A stretch of DNA of 64,000 nucleotides from Tetmemena sp. SeJ-2015 (taxonomy: Eukaryota > Ciliophora > Spirotrichea > Sporadotrichida > Oxytrichidae). Below the pieces are notes generated by a model. That model was not told the DNA's origin, did no database searches, and saw only the letters and a program-made list of their open reading frames with translations. A program made the translations under genes and the position numbers. The DNA lies in contig JAJKFJ010021909.1 of assembly GCA_027382625.1 (NCBI GenBank), positions 1-64,000 on the forward strand. The letters are read 5' to 3'. Of this stretch, positions 1-10,825 are shown in pieces. How positions within the stretch are numbered: position 1 is the stretch's first letter; each line of letters opens with the position of its first letter.

Positions 1-193
1 CTAGTTCGGAAAGGGCCAATTTTCTTTAAAGTCCCTTTTGTACTTCAGACGAGCAATTCTTCGCTGGAAATTCAAAAAGTTACAAAAGCATACTTGGATT
101 TGAGAACTTTTGAATGACAATAAGAACATAATCATGATCATCTTCAGAAGAGGCTGACAGACTATAACATTCAGAAGGAGTCTACTCTCGCCC
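1..193 (-). CDS. Partial MDS of an unrecognised protein, cut by the window edge
   Basis: With TAA/TAG read as Gln, one minus-strand frame is open from about position 193 to the left edge. It reads as ordinary protein: a serine/acidic stretch (SSEDDHDY), then VLIVIQKFSNPSMLLQLFEF and further residues ending KLALSEL at the edge. Local base composition is much less AT-rich than the following kilobases, as in the other coding islands here. A TGA at 194-196 bounds the frame on its upstream side, so this is probably an internal or C-terminal MDS whose other pieces lie outside the window. I do not recognise the family. The standard-code ORF in another frame of the same strand is judged a shadow because its composition is less protein-like. 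Confidence 0.5.
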
Positions 194-3100
194 TCAATAG
201 ACAACTTCTTAAATAGAAGATTCTAATAGTAAGTAAGGTTAAATGTTCTTCATAATACACACATTGTGGAGCTCTCTCATTAAATTTAAATATAATGTTT
301 TAAAACAATCATTTATTTAACATTTTGCACTTTTCTCTTTAAATTCATCTTGCTAATTTTAATACCAAATTTATAAATTATCCAATATTTAATTGCTTTT
401 TTATTTTTATAAAATTTTTTTGTTTATTTACTGATTTATATTTTTTTTTGCAATATCCATAAGCATTCAATTAATTTTTATAATAAATTTTGAAATTAAT
501 AATTATAAATAAATTAAAATATGTTTTTATTTTATGAATATAATTTAATATTGTTTTAAAAAAGTTATCATTTCAAAAAAGTATAAATGAAAACTTTATT
601 TAATATTTTAAGCCTTAATATCATCAAATGTGCAACTGGTGAACGTGAAAGAAATAAAATAAAAGAAGTTCCTTGAGTAAAATCCCAATACAATATTCCT
701 CCATCGCTATTCAATTAAAATTGTATAATCTAAATATTAAAAGAGGTTAATAGATAATAAATAAAAAATACTTTAAATATTTTAGTATAGCTTAAGATTT
801 ATTCAATACTATCGTTATTACTTTAGAAATATGTGCTTGAGTATAGTCATAATTTTATAATTAACAATTATCACTTAATGTGTATTTTGGCTCTAACCTA
901 AAATTAGTATGATATTTTATACATAATTAATGCTCTGAAAATCATTTAAATATAACTCTAATAAACAATATTTCAAACTTTGGGAAATTAAAATTTACGA
1001 ACTGAACCCTCTATAAAGTTTAAAGAACATTAAAACCAAAATCTTTATGGATTTATTTAATACTATATTAAAATTCAAATTTTAAATTAAATATTAATTC
1101 ACTTAAATTTAATTTAATCACAAAGTTCATTCAGTTTTGCAATCAAATTTTAACAATAATAAATTGTTTTTTATTAAAATTAGTCTAATGTAAAAAAAAT
1201 TTTAAAATATATTTTTTTAGTATCTCATAATAATTTCTTATAGAAAATTAATAATTTTAAGATTTATCATCAAACCCCCCCCCGAATACTTGGTTTTTTA
1301 AAAGGGGTTTAATTATATTAAAACCCCTTTAAATCCCCCTTTTTACAATGAAATCATCAAAAACTTTAACAATATTCAAACTTGAAATGTAAATAATTTT
1401 CGATTGAGATAAAGTTTAAAAAATTTACAACTGGATCAAGGATTTTTAAATGATATTAAAATTATTAAAGTAGTTATATATCCACTTAGTTTCTAATTAA
1501 CTATAAAAATAAAAAGATAACAAATATTTAAATTATATTAAAAAGAAATAATTACATAATTTTATTAAAAATTAAAATTTGTAAATATATTTTCATTAGA
1601 AATCTTAAATTATTTTTATTTCAGATTGGTCAAGATTTTCTAGAAGGTGCATATATAATATTTATACTGTTAATATGAAATGATTTATAAGATATTCAAA
1701 GAAATATTTAGGTCAATGATAAATTTAATGAAAAAATATTTTCTCTACCTTTATTAATTTAAAATTAAAGTAAATTAGAAGCTCTATCATTAAAAAAAAA
1801 GAATAAAGATAACAAAGTGAAGAAGAAATATTGACGATATGTATCAAACACAGTACCTATTTAATTTTTTGGTAAAAATAATTTATTTTTTAATAAAATT
1901 GGCATCTATATTTAATTTTGCAATTGTTAAAGTTTGCAGTTACTAATTTCTAAGGAATTAAATTATTTTTGAAGAAGAGCATACATGTTTAATATACCTC
2001 CTGAGAACATTATTTTATAAAAAAGAAAACATCGTAGACAAAATGTTTTGATACACAGTATTTTCGATCAGGATTGAATTCAAAGACATAGCCATATAAA
2101 TAATTATCGTAATGACATTCTTTTTTTATAAATAATATTTTCTTTCAATAAGTTAAATCAAATAATAAGTTATTTTTAAATTTTTAAAGCCATAAAATCT
2201 AAGACTTTATTTTTAAAGCGAAATCTAAGGTACCGAGAGCACTTCCCTCTACTCTGATGTTTTTAAAAGAACAGTTTGTTATTGTCAAGTTTTCGATTGG
2301 GGTAATTGGTTAATAATAAAATATTTTGGGTACCCCATTCAAACTAAATTAAGTCTGAGGTGTCCCAATTTAAATTATAAATTGTACAAAGGAGACTTTG
2401 AAAAATTTTCCACCATGACATTTTGCAGTTTCAAGTTCTTTAAACTCAAATTTAATGAACAAATATTGAATAAAAAAAATGGTTTATTTTTTATGCCAAT
2501 TGTGAAAGTCATTCTATATTAAATTTGTTATGATTAGAAAATATCTTAAATTAAAAGTTATGAAAGTTCCCTCATAATTATTATAGAGAGCTTATATAAA
2601 TGAAAATCTTATATATAATAGTTAGAAAAGTTTAGTGCTTTAAAGCTGAATAAACTCGATTGAAATGAATAACAATTTTGGATTGAAAAGTTTTTGACAA
2701 GTATAGAATTGTTGACTTCTTGCATGCTATCAAAGTAGTAAGTTATTGTTGGAGTAGCATCAATCACAGCTACATATTTGACATCAAAATTACTTTATTT
2801 GCTATTATTAAAACCTTGATCAAAAATAAATTATCCATCTCATCCATTGTAGCTAAAATAATTATCTCAATTTTAATTTCTATTCAAGTAAAGCAATATT
2901 TAAATACGAGTTTCCTAAAAAAGAATGGCTAAATTATTTTAAAAAACTCATAGATATGCTTCTTTGAAATCAAAATTATAAATTCAGGATAATTTTTAAT
3001 AAATTAATTAACTATAATTTATTCAAATGAATTTGTGAATGAGTCATTTTATCATATAAGTTTAAAATTTTTAAATACATATAATAGTGGAATATTATAT

Positions 3101-6100
3101 CAGAAACACTAAAATAAATTATCAAAATTATCTCAATAATATTCCAAAGCACTGTAATAAAAATGTATAAAAGACCTTTATATATATGAAGCAATTAAAT
3201 TAGCTACATATTTAGAGCATTAGAAATAGACATCCTGAATTATCAAATTTGCAGTATAATTTATGATAAATTTAATTAAATGCAAAAAAGACTACATTGT
3301 AGATATTTAAAGCACTTAAATTTTAGGGGTCCTTTTATGAGCAGTAAAATTATATAAATTGCTAATTTTGGTTTCATAAAGGATTAAAATTTTAGTACAT
3401 ATATAGTCAGTTAGATTTTTGATATTCCAAATAAAAATATATTATGTATGCTTTTTCTTTATGATTATCAAATAAACTTATATTGAAGTTAACTTAAATT
3501 GAATCCATATTATAGGGACTAACTCTTCAATTTCACTTCTAATATTTATTAGGTCTTTAGCTAAATGTATAAAAGTTGCAATGTTTAAAGAATGCACTAG
3601 AAGTTTATTTGACGATGGAAAAGAAAAAAGATTAATAATATAATTTCTAAACAATATCTTAAATAAAACTGACTGATTTAGGACTAAATTTGATGTCTTA
3701 GAACTTTTGATTGTTTTTTTATAATCAAAGAATTTGAGTTAGGAACCAAATTAGCCGATTTCTATGGAGTTTACTTAATATAAATATTAATAGTATTTAA
3801 TGCGCAGGTATCTGCCCCAATATTTTATTAGACTTTATCAATAATATTATCATTTTATTAGTTTAAATTTAAGTATTTCAAATCAAAATAAAAAATGAAG
3901 ACAAAGAAAAATATAAAAATAGTACCCCTTAAATAATAAGATAATAAATATATATATATAGTATAAAAAAATCCCTTGCAAAGAAAGAATAAAAATTAAA
4001 TTTCATTCCGTTTTCCCATCGCAAATGAGCATTTAGTCTACATTGACAGTTATTCTAGCTTCTCATTTTGTATATTGAATATCAATTGAATCCTGTTTAC
4101 TATGATTTCAAAGTCATTTTTGTATAATTTAGCTCACTGATTCACCAATCTCTTTTATCAATAAGATAAGTAAAAGGAATGTAATTTATCTTATCAAAAT
4201 ATTGAAACTATTGAGTTGAAAAACTTAAATGACAAAAACATATTCTAATTTAATTAAAAAATTCCTATAGATTAATTAGAACTTGTCATCTCAATAACAT
4301 AATCTCTCTTATATTGAGTCATCTATATGATAATTTTTTATCATCTTGCAAAAGACTTGATTTATCATAATAATATACTTAACTGATTGATGTTATTATG
4401 ATCGATTAATTTTAAATTGAGAATATTTTAAAAATATCTTTAAATTAAGAAATTAGGGTATTATTTTGAACATCTCTGAGTTGGTATTGAGAGGATTATA
4501 GCAAATATATTTAATTATATATAATACTGGAGTTTATTATGCAAATTTTGGAAAGGATATTTACATTTTCAAAATTTAATTATTTGTGTTTAATACATGT
4601 CTTCAGAGAGGATGATCTTTAAAAAAATAGAATAATCTGAACATTTCTTATTATAACATTCTTATATGCACCCGCTCTAATGAAATATTATTATTAGTAG
4701 CAGTATAATTTTTATTATAATAATAAAATGGAAGAAAAATAATTGATCTAAGACTTATTTACTAGTTTAAATTTTAAACTCTAAATTTTATGTGGTAATT
4801 AATTTTAAATTGATAATCGATTATTAAAATTTAGCATAGAATGTTTGCTTTTATTTAATTTTTATGAATATTTATTATCGAGATAATTATTTTATTTCAT
4901 TTTAATTATTAGACAGATATACAGTAATGATTTGATATTATTTCTGATTCGGCTTTATATTCTAATTCAATGAACTTAAAAAAATATTAAATTATAAAGA
5001 AAATTACGATCTTATTTTTTAAAAACTGAGTTTTTTTTAATAATAAAAGAGGCTAACATTTAGAAAAAGTAAATTAATCAAAGAATTATGAAGCTTTAAA
5101 TAAATGAAATTGTTTAAAATTCGGTTTCTATAAACATATTACTCAATTAAAAAAAAATTTTTGGAAAATAAAAATAGAAATAAATATATAAGTTGTAATG
5201 TTTTAAAATAAAAATGTATGAAGTTATTTTTTGAGTGAGTAAATATTAAAACTATCAAAAATTATAATAGAAGTTTATATCTCGAATTAAGAGAAAAAAG
5301 AACAAAACAATATACTATTGCTTATTAAAGTTTACTGAAGAATATTTTCATTTTAATAAAAAATTTTATTATAATTTTATTTATTTTTTTAATAATTTTT
5401 TATAAATTAAATTTTTATTTCCTAAAATTTTTTAATTTAAAAATTTTTATCTCTACAAAAAAACTTAAATTTTTTTCCCTTTTTTTTATTTTCAAAAAAA
5501 AATTAAAAATTTTAATTCTTTCTTTTTTTTTAAATTGAGAATATATTTTTATGAAGGGAAAAGGGCTTTAAAACATTTAATTAAAAAATAAAAATTAAAT
5601 TCCTTTTAAAAATTAAAAAAAGCTTTATAAGGAAAATTTAAATATATATTTTTCATTTCAACTTTTAATAAAGTTAATTTTAATCACTGCTTCTTTAATA
5701 TTTTGAATTATTACAGAGAGTATCTACAATTAAACTACAGATTTAGTTAAAGTATGTTTACAAATACTAGTCTTTTTTAAGATAAATAAGTCTAATGTAA
5801 AATTTCAACAGCATAAGTTGAAACTCAATAAAAAATTTTAAGGAAATTAACCTCACTCCTCCTTAAAAAAATATCACTTTCAACATGTATCCTGGACCAA
5901 AATAGGCCTAAAACGCCTAAATTGAGTAATTTTTGTGTAATTAATCTTGTAGAGCGTCATTTTATTCTATTTAATGTTTTAAGCTTTTGTTAAAAATGAA
6001 TTTGATAATAATTTTATTTGTTTAAAGTATATATGAATCAGAATCTATGCCTAATCATTTAAATAAATTTCTTCTATAACTTTATAATTAGCAAACTATA

Positions 6101-6888
6101 ACTCTCTTAGTAAATCACCCTTAAAATTAGAACGATCTTATATAGAGGCTTTTAATTTTAGGCCTTAATAAATATAAACTAAGAAGGCAAAATTCACTTA
6201 AAATGTTTAGACGAATTTAAATTTTATCATCTCTATTTGAAAGAAAGATTAAAATTATAATAAAGCTGCTGAATTATCTATTAGCAGACACCCCTTATCT
6301 GAGTTTATAAATCTAATAATGAAGGACTTTCCCATAACTGTATATTACAGCTATTATGTCTATCGATCACGAAATGCTTTACAAACATTATTTTAATTGC
6401 TAAAAAACCTATTTCTTTTATAATAATGTAAATTTTAGACTATTAGAAGCTATTTTGAAAATTTATTTTTTGACCCTGTTCAAAAATTTTAATCTTAAAT
6501 TTTTTTTTTAGTTTGTTCGATATATTTAGCCTAATTTTCAATTTTATTTAAAAAAGAATTGAAATGTGTTTGGAGGGAGGTGAGCTTCCCCCCAAAAGTT
6601 CTTTTGACCTATTTTAAATCCAATACTTTCAATTTAATTTGTTTGGTTACAAGACAAATTTTGATTCATTTGTCCTTTTCTTTTCGAAAAGTAATTCGTT
6701 TCAATTAAGTCTTCTCTATATTTTTGCTTTCTTAGTTAAACAAAATTTTCTCATAAATATATTTAATATATTTAAATTGCAAAAGGATGATAATTTATTA
6801 AAATTCTTTAAATAGAAAAATTACTTACTATTTATTTTTCAGTTCAAAAGATACATTAACAAAATAGAAAAGAAAGAATTTATTATTG
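194..6888. other. AT-rich germline DNA without recognisable genes
   Basis: About 6.7 kb of roughly 80% AT sequence. Frames with UGA-only stops stay open only by chance and give Ile/Lys/Asn-rich nonsense, including those at 2720-2932 and 3012-3194. It holds A/T homopolymer tracts (5340-5640), one small GC hairpin (1295-1328), and short recurring phrases such as CACTTCCCTC near 2240 that recur at 12.35 kb and, altered, at 46.2 kb. I see no RNA gene. Most likely intergenic or eliminated germline DNA. Confidence 0.6.
1295..1328. repeat. Small inverted repeat with G4/C4 core
   Basis: AAAGGGGTTTAAT and ATTAAAACCCCTTT face each other across a few bases, giving an imperfect hairpin of about 13 bp arms. 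A run of nine C lies just upstream (1276-1284) and five C just downstream. The G4T3/A4C4 look recalls hypotrich telomere units, but there is only one unit per arm, so a telomeric origin is not supported. Confidence 0.4.
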
Positions 6889-6889
6889 A

Positions 6890-7450
6890 ATGAATTCGAA
6901 ATGATAATTATTGATTGTACAAAAAAGAGATTACAAAAAACTCAAAAGCACTTATTATTTATAGTTCTTTTTTTTAACAAATTATTTTTACTATTACTCT
7001 AATTCTAATTTGTAAATGGTTAGATTCCTGTCATTCTTTATTTGAAGATATTCTCCAATCCCACCTCATCCACTCCAATTTTTCTATCGATCTAATCTAT
7101 TTAACTTTCCTGTGCAGATTCTAATTTCCATCTTTGCATTGGAATTTTTGTCATTATTTGACCTTTGACTGAGTGGAGATGAATTTTATTAAGATCAGAT
7201 ATCTCCATAATTCCTTATTTATTTTATATTTATGGTTTTAAGAGATTCGAACCCTGACTATATTATTCAATTCCCCGACTATTGCAAGTTGGCCACCCGG
7301 ACTCCTCCATCTAACTTCTCTTACTTTCATTTTAAATGTCTTACCCCTATAACGCAATCATATTCGAGCAATAATACAAATTTTACTTTAAACAAATATT
7401 TAGGCGATTTTCTGGATTAGTCATAGAACATAGTACTAAGGAGCCCAAAG
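6890..7450 (+). repeat. Dispersed repeat B, copy 1
   Basis: Shares diverged sequence with 28205-28770. Near the start both have TTCGAAA-GATNATTATTGATTG and AAAAAAGAGATTA. Towards the end both have a TTCGAANCC motif followed by ATATTATT, CCGACNNTT and TTGGCCA. The TTCGAACCC stretch resembles an RNA polymerase III B box, but I found no A box. No coding potential is conserved between the copies. Confidence 0.5.
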
Positions 7451-8279
7451 TCGATGTATATATTTACAATTTTTTAAAAAAAACAAAAAAAAAAAAAAAA
7501 ATTTATTAGCAAAAAACAAAAGGGGTCAAATTCCCCAAAACAAAAAAATTAAAAATTTTTTTTAAAAAAATAATTTTTTTTACTGTTAAAAAAAAACATA
7601 GTTTACCATAATTTCTATTATAAATAATAGTAGAGTATTTTTAATCTTAAAGTGGCTCTGAAAAATCAATTAAATTAAATTTTTGGTGTAGGTAATTTGA
7701 TTAGTTTTATATCTTATTATCTTGTCAGAGGATATGGGTTTCAAAAGAAATATAATTTCTATAAAAATTTCATGCGAATAGCTTCAATCAATTCAATTTA
7801 TCAGTGAGTCCTGCGAGAGTTAGTCAGCGTTTAAAATTTTTTTTATCAGAGATCTTCTTCTATAAGGATGCATTTATTTTCCTTTGCATTTAATTAAAAA
7901 TATTTTTAAAGCATAAAGTAAAGAAAATTAATTTATATATAAAAAGTCAAAATAGGTCCCTCTATCGAAAAATAAAAAAATTAATAAATTATAGTTGACA
8001 CTTATTTAGAAAGTAAGAAAATGAAAACAAAGGTATTTAATTATCTTAAATTTAGAATCCTATTTTATTTGACTTAAAACAAATTATAAAAAATTCATTT
8101 TACCTATCTGATTTTTAAAGAATAAGAATTCTAAGTAATAAATAATTGAGTCTTAAAAGTTTTTCCTGATAAAATATTGGGATTTAGGACAAATTTAGAG
8201 ATACTGTAGTTTAAAGTATTTGAAAAAACTTTATTTAATATGATTAATCTAAAATATTATTTGTTCTGCAATTTTTTTA
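7451..8279. other. AT-rich spacer
   Basis: Very AT-rich, with long A runs at 7475-7600. Nothing recognisable. Confidence 0.5.
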
Positions 8280-8680
8280 AATTTTTAAAAGAGATTTTTT
8301 TTTTAAAAAAAAAATAGAATTTATGATTGGTTAAAAAATATTAATTAAGAGTTTCAAAAATGAGTTGTTTGAAATTCTCAAATTTCCTCCGAACTTAACC
8401 TTGTTTGATAGCCAATTAAAAATTAATGTGACTTTTTTCTATGATATTCTTCATAGCCCTCCTCCGCATCAAGATAAAATAAAAAGTGCAGAAAATTTAA
8501 ATATAAAATTTTCAAAACTATCACTCCGACTTGAAAACTTCCGAAAATAAGTAGCAAAGATAACTATTTTTAAAATTTTATGCGGGAAAAAAGTAAAAAA
8601 AAAATTAATAAAATTTAAAATAATTTCCCCAAATTTTTCTTTAAATTTTTTTTTTATTTTATTTTAAATTCTCAACTATA
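8280..8680 (+). repeat. MITE family A, copy 1 (degenerate 5' end)
   Basis: Ends in AATTCTCAACTATA, the family A terminus. The interior shares TTGTTTGATAG and CAATTAAAAATTAAT with the copies at 54.5 and 55.5 kb. The ORF at 8365-8550 lies inside the repeat and is not conserved, so it is not called a gene. Confidence 0.5.
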
Positions 8681-9334
8681 ATAAGATAATTTGATTAATT
8701 TCCAAACTCAAATAGAGCCCATTAATATCAGAAAAAAAGTTATTTTCAAATCCTATAATCCTTATCTATTTTAAATTATATTGATTATAGCTTATATCAA
8801 TTTTATTTATTTAAATAAATCTGCTCTAAAAATAAGTTTTAATAAAATTTTTAATAAAAATAATTTTTTGATTGTTTTTAAATTCAATGACAAGGATTAT
8901 TTTAGAATTTAATTTTGAAAATAAATAAAAGGTTTTCGATAAATATATTAAAGCACTATTCAAATTATTTTTGCTAACTACCTTAAATTATAATAGAAAA
9001 TGCGGTAATAAACCAATAATGGCTATTTTCGAAATTCAGAGAAGAATATTATATAATTAATCATGAATAAACACTCAGATAATCACCATAATAAATAAAT
9101 ATGATATTTTTTTTTCAAGAAATTTTAAATTTAAATTAAAAATTCTTTTTTTTTTTTTATTTATTAAATTTTTAAATTTTTTTAAAGAAAATAAACCCTT
9201 TTAAGGAAAAAGGGTTAAAATTTAAATTTTGGAAAAAATTTTAAATTTTAAAATTTTTAATTAATAAAAGAGAGAGAAAAATGTCATAAAAGTAGACAAA
9301 TAAAAATGTTATCTGATTTTGTAATTTAGAATTA
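8681..9334. other. AT-rich spacer
   Basis: No gene or RNA seen. Contains runs of T and A around 9110-9260. Confidence 0.5.
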
Positions 9335-10247
9335 TTATAAATTTAGAATTGATTTTCAAAATTAAGAAATAAATAATTAATTCGTTGGAGTGCGTTAAAT
9401 ACCCCCCGCCTGAATTAAATAGTTTGTAGTTTGAATTCCATCTATTAGATTATAACTGTGCCATTCAGTTGAGTAGTGCATTAGTACAATTAGGGCGTAC
9501 TTTTAAAAATCCGTTACACCTCAGTTGTACAGTTGCACTAGTGAACTACTCAGCCGATTCACTTTCGCATGCTTATTCAGGCGTACCGTTCAGTCCTCTA
9601 CAGTCACTGCGGTTGTTCCCCATTGGTCTAGGTGGCTAGGATAGGGCGGGTCTACCCCGGGGCAGGGCGAAGGTAGGTGTCCGGGGTGTCCCCCTTGGCC
9701 AGTGCGGAGTACCCCCCAGGGGGAGGGGTTCGAACCCCGCCGGTGACCAGAGGACGGTGTGTAAGTGTGAGCCGGAGTTTACAGAGAGGACTAGTAAGGA
9801 TGAGTAAGCAACTAACATAAGGGCCGTTGGGGGAGTCACCGGCGGGGTTCGAACCCCCTCCCCCTAGGGGGTACTCCGCACTGGCCAAGGGGGACACCCC
9901 GGACACCTACCTTCGCCCTGCCCCGGGTAGACCCGCCCTATCCTAGCCACCTAGACCAATGGGGAACAACCGAGTGACTGTAGAGGACTGAACGGTACGC
10001 CTGAATAAGCATGCGAAAGTGAATCGGCTGAGTAGTTCACTAGTGCAACTGTACAACTGAGGTGTAACGGATTTTTAAAAGTACGCCCTAATTGTACTAA
10101 TGCACTACTCAACTGAATGGCACAGTTATAATCTAATAGATGGAATTCAAACTACAAACTATTTAATTCAGGCGGGGGGTATTTAACGCACTCCAACGAA
10201 TTAATTATTTATTTCTTAATTTTGAAAATCAATTCTAAATTATAATA
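9335..10247. mobile_element. Foldback element: about 0.9 kb GC-rich near-perfect palindrome
   Basis: The left arm (9335 to about 9748) is repeated in reverse complement from about 9834 to 10247 with very few differences. An unpaired centre of about 85 bp lies between. It is far richer in GC than its surroundings, especially 9600-9950. The outer arms contain GAGTAGTGCATTAGTACAATT and GCGTACTTT, which recur in altered form in the inverted repeats of the unit at 40545-42385, so the two belong to one superfamily. The ORFs at 9636-9906 fall inside the arms and mirror each other, so they are not genes. The structure suits a foldback or MITE-type transposon. Target duplications could not be read because the flanks are palindromic too. 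Confidence 0.8.
9615..9740 (+). other. tRNA-Glu-like head plus B box in the left foldback arm
   Basis: 9615-9643 reads TTCCCCATTGGTCTAGG then TGGCTAGGATA, close to the 5' half (acceptor strand and D arm, including the A box) of eukaryotic tRNA-Glu. At 9727-9737 there is a perfect B box, GGTTCGAACCC. The boxes are about 105 bp apart, wider than in a normal tRNA, and no clean cloverleaf can be drawn between them, so this is tRNA-derived sequence as in a SINE, not a functional tRNA gene. The right arm (about 9845-9975) carries the same pieces inverted. Confidence 0.5.
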
Positions 10248-10320
10248 AATTAAAAAAAGAAATAATTTTATTAGTAGAAGAAAAGATATAAGTTATTTGA
10301 GAAAGTCATTTATTTTTATC

Positions 10321-10825
10321 ATGGCTAGTTCAAAGTCTGCGTTTGATATGTCTATGTTACCTCTCTAAACAATTGATGTTATTAAATTTAAATTTCTATA
10401 GATAAATTAGGTTTAATTGAGGAAAAAAGCGGCAAGAGCTTAGTCGCCACAAGACTAGATAACTAATATTTTTAACTCCGCTTAATTTGATAGACTTGAT
10501 AGTCACGTTTGAGCATCATTCATCATATTAATTATTTTAGCAAAACGAGCAAGAAAGAACTACAGCTCTATCAGAAGTAATAGCAAACAGTTTTTATTTA
10601 ATTAAATAAAACTTTATTTAAATAGAAACTTAAGATTGGAACAAAAAATAAATTGATTTATAGAAATTAAGAGAACCAAAGTTAGCTTTTCTAAATTATC
10701 AAATGATGCCATTCTTTCATAACACAAAAATTGAATTCAATATATTAGACGTTCAGACACAATTATTCACTAATATCTAGAAAGCCAGCTTTAATGAGTA
10801 GTAATCAATATTTTTAGTCTTTTGA
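10321..10825 (+). CDS. Tentative small gene in two frames
   Basis: ATG at 10321 opens 63 codons to a TGA at 10510 (MASSKSAFDMSMLPLQTIDV at the start). An overlapping +1 frame is open from before 10480 to a TGA at 10823 and contains TPLNLIDLIVTFEHH and later KIEFNILDVQTQLFTN. Both read as protein with Gln at TAA/TAG, and the second stays open for about 115 codons in 75% AT DNA. A short IES or intron near 10470-10490 could join them, but I could not fix a pointer. The family is not recognised; the layout of two amphipathic stretches around a hydrophobic centre gives no function. It could still be a chance frame. Confidence 0.35.

Noticed and set aside
1276..1340. Telomere-like G4T4/C4A4 sequence or telomere-bearing element end
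   Set aside because: Only single G4 and C4 blocks occur; no (GGGGTTTT)n run and no transposon terminus alongside.
2720..3194. ORFs of 60-70 residues
   Set aside because: Composition matches random translation of 80% AT DNA and no GC rise is seen.
9615..9740. Functional tRNA-Glu gene
   Set aside because: A and B boxes are about 105 bp apart, no anticodon arm or matching acceptor 3' strand can be drawn.
9636..9906. Standard-code ORFs of 67 and 84 residues in GC-rich DNA
   Set aside because: They lie within the arms and loop of the palindrome, and their sequence is dictated by the tRNA-like inverted repeat.
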